Part shown: positions 56,863 through 64,000 of the stretch, piece after piece
How the letters are laid out: each line of letters opens with the position of its first letter
How positions within the stretch are numbered: the first letter of the stretch is position 1
Assembly: GCA_037179385.1 (NCBI GenBank)
Contig: CM074188.1
Location: 19,733,318-19,797,317, forward strand
Direction of reading: 5' to 3'
Length of the DNA stretch: 64,000 nt
Source of the DNA: Holothuria scabra
Taxonomy: Eukaryota; Echinodermata; Holothuroidea; Aspidochirotida; Holothuriidae
Made by a program: the position numbers and the translations under genes
The notes under the pieces: model-generated
Database searches by the model: none
What the model saw: the letters and a program-made list of their open reading frames with translations, nothing else
Told to the model about the DNA's origin: nothing

Positions 56863-59653
56863 CACTGGACACAATGAGCAGGATGTGTCCCTTTGTATGA
56901 CAGTTCTGATACTGTAGTAAAGGACACCCACGGTCTATTCATCCTAGGGAGTGGCGGGGGGGTTAAAGCTTTCTGGTACAACATGCATTAAATTGATGTG
57001 GCATTAACACCTAGGGTGGGAATTTGCTTTTTTCTCCTTTTTTGTTTACAGTGTATCAATTTCATAACAAAAGGAATCTCTTGTCAATATTTGCCCTCGG
57101 CATCTGAGCCTGGAATCCACCAGCTGTGTAAACAAAACCCCATCATAGGGTCCTTATGTAAACTATGATTCTGTACCATTGAAAATATACAACATACGTA
57201 CATCAGATTTAAAGCAAAATTTATCTACAAGGTGCCTTTGATTATTACCATCCTTATGTTCAAGTAGAAAGAATTAACAAAATCATACCTCAAGTTTAGA
57301 AATTGAAAAATACATACACCATAGAGATTGCAAAATGAATCTTATTCATTCGAATCCCGCAGCCATTTCTTGAATGTTTCCCACTTACTTGCATAGCATG
57401 TTGTACAGAAAGAGCTTGATTAATTGCATCACTCCATAAGAATGTTATCACATATCCCACCTTGGCTAGAACATTTAACCTAGGAAAATGGTGTTCCTGA
57501 GAATTCTGCTCAAAGCTCCCAATTTTCTGAAACCTAGAAATTTCCTGAAAATATTACATCTTTGGGAGTAGTTCCACACAAAAAAAAGTACAGTATGCAA
57601 AAACCATGAAAGATACATGCCTACTATATAATGATATGATATGTCTTCCCTTTTATATATACTGTGAGGCAGATAGGCACTACAAATGTTTTATTAGGTT
57701 TTTAATATTTATATGCCATATCACTCATTGTTTCAGACAAGGTTGGCATGAATCTTTGAACTTTTAGGATGACTGTGCAACCACATTGCTGACAGTTATA
57801 CTTCAATGTGTGAACATTTCATTGTAATTTTGCTGCAGTACAGTACTGTACATGGCAAGCTGTATTCACTAACCACAACGAATTTGGCATTTACAAATTA
57901 TATACTGCATGTGTGTCCTTGTATTAAATGTACTGTATGTATCTCTTGATTTGTATTGAGTAAATTTCATGTAGAAACAAATAAAGCATTATACTCTCTT
58001 TCTGAAGATCATTTTTGCAAAATGGAACCTGTATACTATTCCCGATTATATCTGAAAAGTAGTACAAACTATTGCAACTGTGGACTTGAAATGAAAATAT
58101 TCCCACTATACCTGATGATCTTCTTACCTTTTCTGCTGAAAAATACGACCAAAGGAGCTCACATTATTCATAATGCACTGGGAGTGTTTTGATAACACAG
58201 AAGGGCAGGCTTCCTAATTAGGGGCACCTGTGCCGCTTCTAGCACACAACATTGTTTGCAGTGATGTTCGAAGTATAAAAAGAAAATATTTAAACATTAA
58301 ACAACTTAAAACTGATCAAATAGAGACATTGTCTGGTCTCTCAATTATTAACCAAACACTAAAGTTTTCCCTCCACATTTACCAGTCACAATCTGTGTTC
58401 TGTCAAACCACACACCATATACACAAATCCAGACAGCAAGTGATGGTCTGATTTCAGTCGGCCATAACTGGGGTCCATCACCTTTAAATCTTTCGATTTC
58501 CTTGCTTACTCTATCATGGATGGTTGTACACTAATTTGTATCTTATATTCTCAAAGTTCACTAAAAATGAGGGTTAGAAATTCATGTAAACAATAAATAA
58601 AGACGGTTTTAGGCTGATGGACCCTACTAATGGCGGCCTACAGTCACTAAAAACAAGCGCTAATCGGATTCCTCTATAGGCCTTATTGTATTTTTCCAAC
58701 ATTGCTATATCTTCAAAATGCTACTTTCAACCACTAGGCTAAGTAATGTCAAAATGTTTCTTTTTAGTAATTTTCTAAAATTGATGGAGATATCCCCTTC
58801 CTGATTTCCAAAAGTTTCTTTAACCAAGATAATTAACCAAAAAGTAAAAAATTTGATGGAAAAGTTCATCAGAAAATGTAACAAAACTATGCATCATTGT
58901 GCATCTGAGGCTCTGAAGAAACATGCAGATTTTCAAAAGGTGAGAGGAACAACCCCTACATTTATTTGCCTCCCCCAGGCCAGCAAACACTGGCATATTT
59001 GATCAGCACAAAAATGTGCATGCCCTTGTGTGCTCATCACGGTAGAAGAGCAATGATCTAGGATCGTGCCTAGATAAAGATGAGTTTTAGAAAATTGTGG
59101 GAGGGATTGGAAGAAAGTAGGTTGAGAGGATTGGAATTGTCTGGGGTAATGATTAAATTCAAGTCTCATACTTTGTAAACAAAGGGACTAAAAGTAGGAA
59201 GCTGGCACACCCTTAACAGGTAAAATATAGTCATGCTTAAAGGAAGAGCCATATTAAATTTGTCTTTTATGGAATTCAGAGGTTATTTGAAGTCACCACA
59301 GGTAAAACAAAAGACCCACACCCACCCCTTTTAAACAAATTTCAAGAAATGATTTTTATGGGGGTATACCAAATTTTCCAGTTAGGAGATAAAGCTGAAA
59401 TTTGGTGGAGTCAAGGTCTGAGGTAACCAGTTGTACTGTGAAAAATCTCACCAACAAATGGGAGAGTCATTTATCTAACTTGGCAGTATGGTGAGTTGGG
59501 CACAGGACGAGTGAAAATCACTTGGAAATAACTGCCAGTTAATAGATAAATGACGTTGCCCTAAATTAGATGATGGGGATCAAAGTACCTCTGAACTGGC
59601 TGTCACTGCCTAAACCGTCAGGCCTAAATTGCACTAAACAGAACAAAAACTTA
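56863..59653. other. Non-coding stretch, nothing recognised
   Basis: No SNX exon, RNA gene or bounded repeat was recognised. Short Lys/Ile-rich ORFs are chance frames. Confidence 0.45.
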
Positions 59654-60333
59654 AACAAGAGCCCAAGGGCACTATGGTTCCTTGCATTAAAGATGATATT
59701 GTATTAAGGTAGTCCCAAGGTAAGGCATAATTTGCACCTTTAACCCCAATGACTTTTGGCCATCACCCAAAAACATAGGGGCACATTAAATTTCAAAATC
59801 ATATAAGCACTTGCCGTTTGAGAGAAATGGAACACTAAACTTTTCAAATTATCACACTGCACACTGCCCACTTCCATGCGACAAATACATTCATCACCTT
59901 TCACTAAAATGTCATTTACTTGAGTTTGGGGTAGTATAGGAGGTTAGTTAATTGCCTTTTTGGTCAATCTCAACAATTCAAATCCAGACCTTAACAAGAG
60001 CCCAAGGGCACTATGGTTCCTTGCATTAAAGATGATATTGTATTAAGGTAGTCCCAAGGTAAGGCATAATTTGCACCTTAAACCCCAATGACGTTTGGCC
60101 ATCACCCAAAAACATAGGGGCACATTAAATTTCAAAATCATACAAGCACTTGCTGTTTGAGAGAAATGGAACACTAAACTTTTCAAATTATCACACTGCA
60201 CACTGCCCACTTCCATGCCACAAATACATTCATCACCTTTCACTAAAATGTCATTTACTTGAGTTTGGGGTAGTAAAGGAGGTTAGTTAATTGCCTTTTT
60301 GGTCAATCTCAATTTCTCAATTCAAATCCAGAC
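59654..60333 (+). repeat. Tandem duplication of the element's 5' end (339-bp unit)
   Basis: Two direct copies of the segment from AACAAGAGCCCAAGGGC to CAATTCAAATCCAGACCTT abut without spacer at 59992/59993. Tandem 5' ends are known in rolling-circle transposons but can also arise by unequal exchange. Confidence 0.85.
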
Positions 60334-61740
60334 CTTAAAAAGAAGTCACAAAGGTCAAATACAGTCAAAGTAGATCAAAACTGATCTTAAATAAACACAG
60401 TCTCTTCTGCACCAAAGAAATTTAGCAGTCATCTGGTCATTCCTGACCACCAAAATTTATGATGGATGACTAGAAATTATGTCATGGTTGTCCTTTAGAC
60501 TACCCAATGTGTTTGCCTGAAAAGCAAAAATAAGGAAAAGCCCACAATTCTGCTACTAAAGGCAGCCCGATAGTGATATATTACCACCAATTTCTTCTTC
60601 ACAATTTGGCTAGAAGACCAAGAAACAAACATAGCTCTGTAGAATCTAATAAATGACTTTCAACTTGACCTTTTAACCTAAAGAGGGTGCTAGAAACAGC
60701 ATTGTAGTCCCTAGGGTAAAAGCAGAGGTAAAGAAGAGAAACTGCTTTCATATTTTACTATTGAAATTGGAATCTTAGCTTGCACTGTGAATAACTTTAT
60801 TCAATACTGTATGTGAGGAAAAGGTTGTTTTTAATAATAATTGCATTACTGTCCTGATTGTTAACTAAACTGCTTTTAGACTGAGAGGGGGTTATAATTC
60901 TTCTTTTCTTTTATACATTGCATTTGTCTAAAGGCATTAAACTTCAGCTGGACTTTTAAACCAATTGAACAAAGACCCAAAGAGTCTTCACGTGCACTTT
61001 ACTTAGACGAACACAACTTTCCATTATTTCCACTATGTTACTTGGTTATTGAGTAATTGCACCGCATATCTGGCATTGCAATAGGCCTACATATGACCTA
61101 CATGTACACACTAGCCTGTCATTTAAAAGTCAGTAACTCAAGTAACGAACATCGTAGGAGGGTAGTGTAATAGCCTTTTTGGTTCGTCTGATCAAGACAA
61201 ATCTTGACGTCACAAAAAAGTCACAAAAAAGTAACAAAGGTCAAAAGGTCAAATGAGGTCAAGTGAGGTCATCACGTGCATTTCACTTAGACGAACACAA
61301 ATCTCCATTACACCACCCCTCTAAAATGTTTCAGTGGCAAGATATCAATAAAACATTACTTTTTGACCTTTTGACCCTTTCCAATTATTTTGGTTAATGT
61401 ACCAACATTTTCACCTCCTACCAATCTAACTTATCCTAAAATGATGCCACTGCTTGAACAACGGATACTGAGTTACAGCTACTAACAGAAATTCAGTTTT
61501 TGGCCTCTGGTGATCACCAGTGACCTTTGACCTCCACCAAAAACGATAGGGCACATCTACTCCACAACATCTACATACATACCAAGTTTGAAAAAAATTG
61601 ATCACTCGGTTATTGAGTTATCGCACCACATACCTCGCATTCCAATCCGTCACATACACACACACACATACACACACACACACACACACACATACATACG
61701 CCAAGGTGACTGCATAGGTTCCTTTGTTACACAAGGAACC
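59654..61740 (+). mobile_element. Helentron-like non-autonomous repeat, copy 2 with duplicated 5' end
   Basis: This is nearly identical by eye to 8692-10426, with the same AACAAGAGCCCAAGGGC start, CA microsatellite (about 61652-61692) and right-end hairpin (61717-61740). It is longer because the first 339 bp occur twice in tandem, at 59654-59992 and 59993 onward. High identity of the two copies points to recent spread. No coding region; the ORF at 61588-61815 reads through the microsatellite. Confidence 0.75.
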
Positions 61741-62426
61741 AAAAAAGATTCTCTATTCTGCGAAGAAATTGTACAGCAGTCTTTTTTGTTTTACGTGTGG
61801 CCTGAAAGAAGGTGAGAGGGTATGAGAAGAGTGCTACATGTTTTATGCTCATGAGAAAATAAAATGGAATCTCTGATTTCACCCCACCTACATTGTGCTG
61901 CCGTTGGAGCACTAAATTTCTAAAATCATGCAAGTACAATGGACTTTCTCATTCTTCTAATTATGAGTGGTAAAAAGCTCATGGACTGTAGAAGGCAACT
62001 TTGCCTCAATACATGTGTATCAAGCAAGTGTAAATCCTTTAGAAACAACAGTAAAAGCAAATTTTTTAAGGTTATTTTCTGCTGTTCAGAGAGAATCACA
62101 TTTTTATGTTACACATGAAAATAATACAGTAGGCCATAGCAACTCTTTCAGGCACTTAATAGCCATTGCTCATATCAAAGTACGCTTCCTATAGGTATCT
62201 CCCCTCAATTTACTCAAACAGTAGATGTTTGTTTCTTAAAGGGGTACTTTGAGTAGGTGCATGGAATTCAAATAATTTACCCCAAATCCTGTAAAGTTTC
62301 CTTCACATACAATCCTCATATCCTACACAAGTCTAAGAATTGACTTATCATGCTAATTTATAAGCAATTTTATGTGGTACCCTTGAAAACCCTAATTAAG
62401 ATAACACTGTCAACTCAATACGTCCC
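61741..62426. other. Non-coding stretch, nothing recognised
   Basis: No exon, RNA gene or bounded repeat was recognised. Confidence 0.45.
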
Positions 62427-62430
62427 TTCA

Positions 62431-62794
62431 AAGGGACTCATTGAGTTGATATCGATACTTAATGAGAGTGTTAAAGGGTCACGACAACATGACAATGCTT
62501 ATACGGTATAAAGCATAGTAAGTCAAGTTTTATATCCAATAGTTACGAGAAAAGTTTAAATTTTAAATTTTGTGATGTCCAGACTTGTAACGGTTCGTGC
62601 ACAATTTGAAAAAGTGTCTGGTCACAAATTTTTGAAAACCGAATTGAACCATTAATTACTCACTCATAAAACAGTTAACTGTATGTAGGACATGGTGATT
62701 GTCTAAGATTGACCATTTGTCATTGATATGTGAAGTAAACTGAACGGGTTTGGAAAAATTTGTGGAATTTCATGAACCAACTCAATGAGCCCCT
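62431..62794. mobile_element. TTAA-type MITE, family B, copy 2
   Basis: The ends AAGGGACTCATTGAGTTGAT and CCAACTCAATGAGCCCCT are inverted, and the interior matches 48265-48622 (GTGTCTGGTCAC, AGATTGACCATTTG, GGGTTTGGAAAAATTTGTGG). The right flank is TTAA (62795-62798); the left is TTCA (62427-62430), one base decayed. Confidence 0.75.
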
Positions 62795-62798
62795 TTAA

Positions 62799-64000
62799 CA
62801 TTGTGGTACTAAATGGAACATGACAGGGACTGCCGGTGGCAGTACTTTGACAAGGTTGCAAGCTGATGGAGAATGACTTGGTGATACTCGGGAATGGGTG
62901 ACATGAATACCAGGATTAATCCCATGGAGCAGTTAAAGACATGGCTAGATGGTGGCATGGTGCAACAGAGGTGATAAATACCATAATCATTGCTGATGGT
63001 GATCATGGTGGCGGGCTACAAATGACAGTTAAGCCCATTAGTATCCTGTCATGACATAGCAAACATGAGAAGAGGGACAGATTTAAGGGAAGCATGTTTG
63101 CAGAAACGGCACACTAGTGGCTTGTGAGATTTCACAAAATGAAAAAAAAAAAGAAGAAAAAGTGACACTGCCTTGCTAGGTTTCATTGTGGTTTCATGTG
63201 GTAACATTAAAGTGACGTCCCTGGTGAGACTGAGATACACATAAAGCAAAAAAGTACATTAAACAAAAAGGCAACTTTGCCAGTAATGCAATCCTGAAAG
63301 CTGTCAGTAGTGATTTCTACTCTTTCCTGTTTATCACTGCTGTTCAAGTAAAGATTTTGTTTTTAAGTTCTGCATTAACTTTGGAAGAAATGTTTTCCAA
63401 CTGGACACCAGAAAACTTGTGGAAAAATTTTTTTCCTGATAAATACTGTACTTACTCTTGCTTTTATGTTATAGCACTGTTTGACATGGACACTGGAGTC
63501 ATAATTTTCATTAAGTGATCTGTATACAAATACTGAGAGTACCACAGCTCTACAAAAGGCACCACAGAAATTCACTTCTTTGTCCTTTTAGGGAGTAGAT
63601 TTAAACTTCAATGGGAGACATCACATCTTTTTTTATACATTCACATTTTTTAAGAAACTGGGGGAATTTCACCATCACATATTCTAATGCAAACACTCAA
63701 CCATACAACATGAAATAACACTGTACAGTCTCACATGGTTAATACATGAATCTGCCAAACCTTGCACTCACTTCATGATCAACCACTGAACAGGTCCACC
63801 ACTTTACAGAAGTACTGTAGATTGATGGATTACCTTTAAAAAGGGAGCTTTTAACATGCTTGGAAATGGATACAAATGGGACAGAAACTGTAACTGACAG
63901 AAACACAAAGACAAAAACTAGTCAATATTTACACCGCTTGGTGAAGAACTCTTGCAAAGCTCATGGATAATAGTATTAAAACATAATTGTAAGAATAACA
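62799..64000. other. Non-coding stretch to window end, nothing recognised
   Basis: Donor-like strings occur on the minus strand near 63449 and 63769, but the adjoining frames do not encode SNX-like sequence. If the SNX1/2 gene continues to the right, this is intron. Confidence 0.4.

Noticed and set aside
57284..57360. GAG then GTATGA on the minus strand as the missing SNX exon
   Set aside because: The adjoining frames contain stops or give sequence unlike the BAR domain (for example FSISKLE).
58120..58145. TTTTTCAG, CAGAAAAG, GTAAGA pattern on the minus strand
   Set aside because: It would require an 8-nt exon; splice-like strings this close are expected by chance.
61588..61815. 75-codon ORF with His-Thr repeats
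   Set aside because: It is a read-through of the CA microsatellite at the end of the Helentron-like copy.

Overview
This is animal nuclear DNA: gene-poor, AT-rich, with long introns, GT-AG splice sites and many decayed transposons. Frequent TAGGCCTA/CCTAGG strings, tRNA-derived SINEs and TTAA-flanked miniature elements suggest a marine invertebrate deuterostome, most likely an echinoderm such as a sea cucumber. That assignment is an inference. No bacterial operons, rRNA, functional tRNA or CRISPR array is visible, and nearly all short ORFs are chance or repeat-derived.

Only two host genes can be supported, both on the minus strand. (1) The last three coding exons of a sorting nexin 1/2 orthologue (retromer SNX-BAR protein) lie at 45991-46071, 39215-39286 and 38437-38487. 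They splice in frame and end in the family's characteristic tail, FLPEAKAIA. The intron between the first two is 6.7 kb. I found no earlier SNX exon between 46.1 kb and the window end, so the rest of the gene probably lies beyond 64 kb. (2) A first coding exon at 20604-20918 has a hydrophobic leader and then the start of what looks like a START lipid-transfer domain; its other exons were not found to the left.

The remainder is mostly mobile-element sequence. Left third (1-20 kb): a GATC-rich inverted-repeat element (2.0-2.4 kb), a 1.68 kb hAT-type element with perfect 8-bp target duplications (3.6-5.3 kb), an inverted pair of coding-like segments (7.65-8.6 kb), one copy of a 1.7 kb Helentron-like repeat (8.7-10.4 kb), a Tc1/mariner-type miniature element (11.2 kb), a 1.2 kb terminal-inverted-repeat element (16.6-17.9 kb) and a 5'-truncated LINE with an intact reverse-transcriptase C-terminal frame (18.05-19.2 kb). 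Middle (20-38 kb): nested DNA transposons (26.9-29.0 kb), two adjacent copies of one element, the second interrupted by another element (29.05-30.6 kb), a perfect hAT MITE (34.6 kb) and a decayed Ser/Arg-rich ORF (35.5-35.8 kb). Right part (38-64 kb): the SNX introns and flank, with three MITEs clustered at 42.1-43.2 kb, a hAT-like element with a TTAA element nested inside it (47.6-49.0 kb), several TTAA-flanked families, tRNA-SINEs and a second Helentron-like copy with a 339-bp tandem duplication at its 5' end (59.65-61.74 kb).

I did not find a convincing new biological system. The most useful leads are the inverted coding-like pair near 8 kb, the START-like first exon, the Helentron-like pair and the nested transposons. 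All repeat comparisons were made by eye within this window, and superfamily names rest on target-site length and terminal bases.
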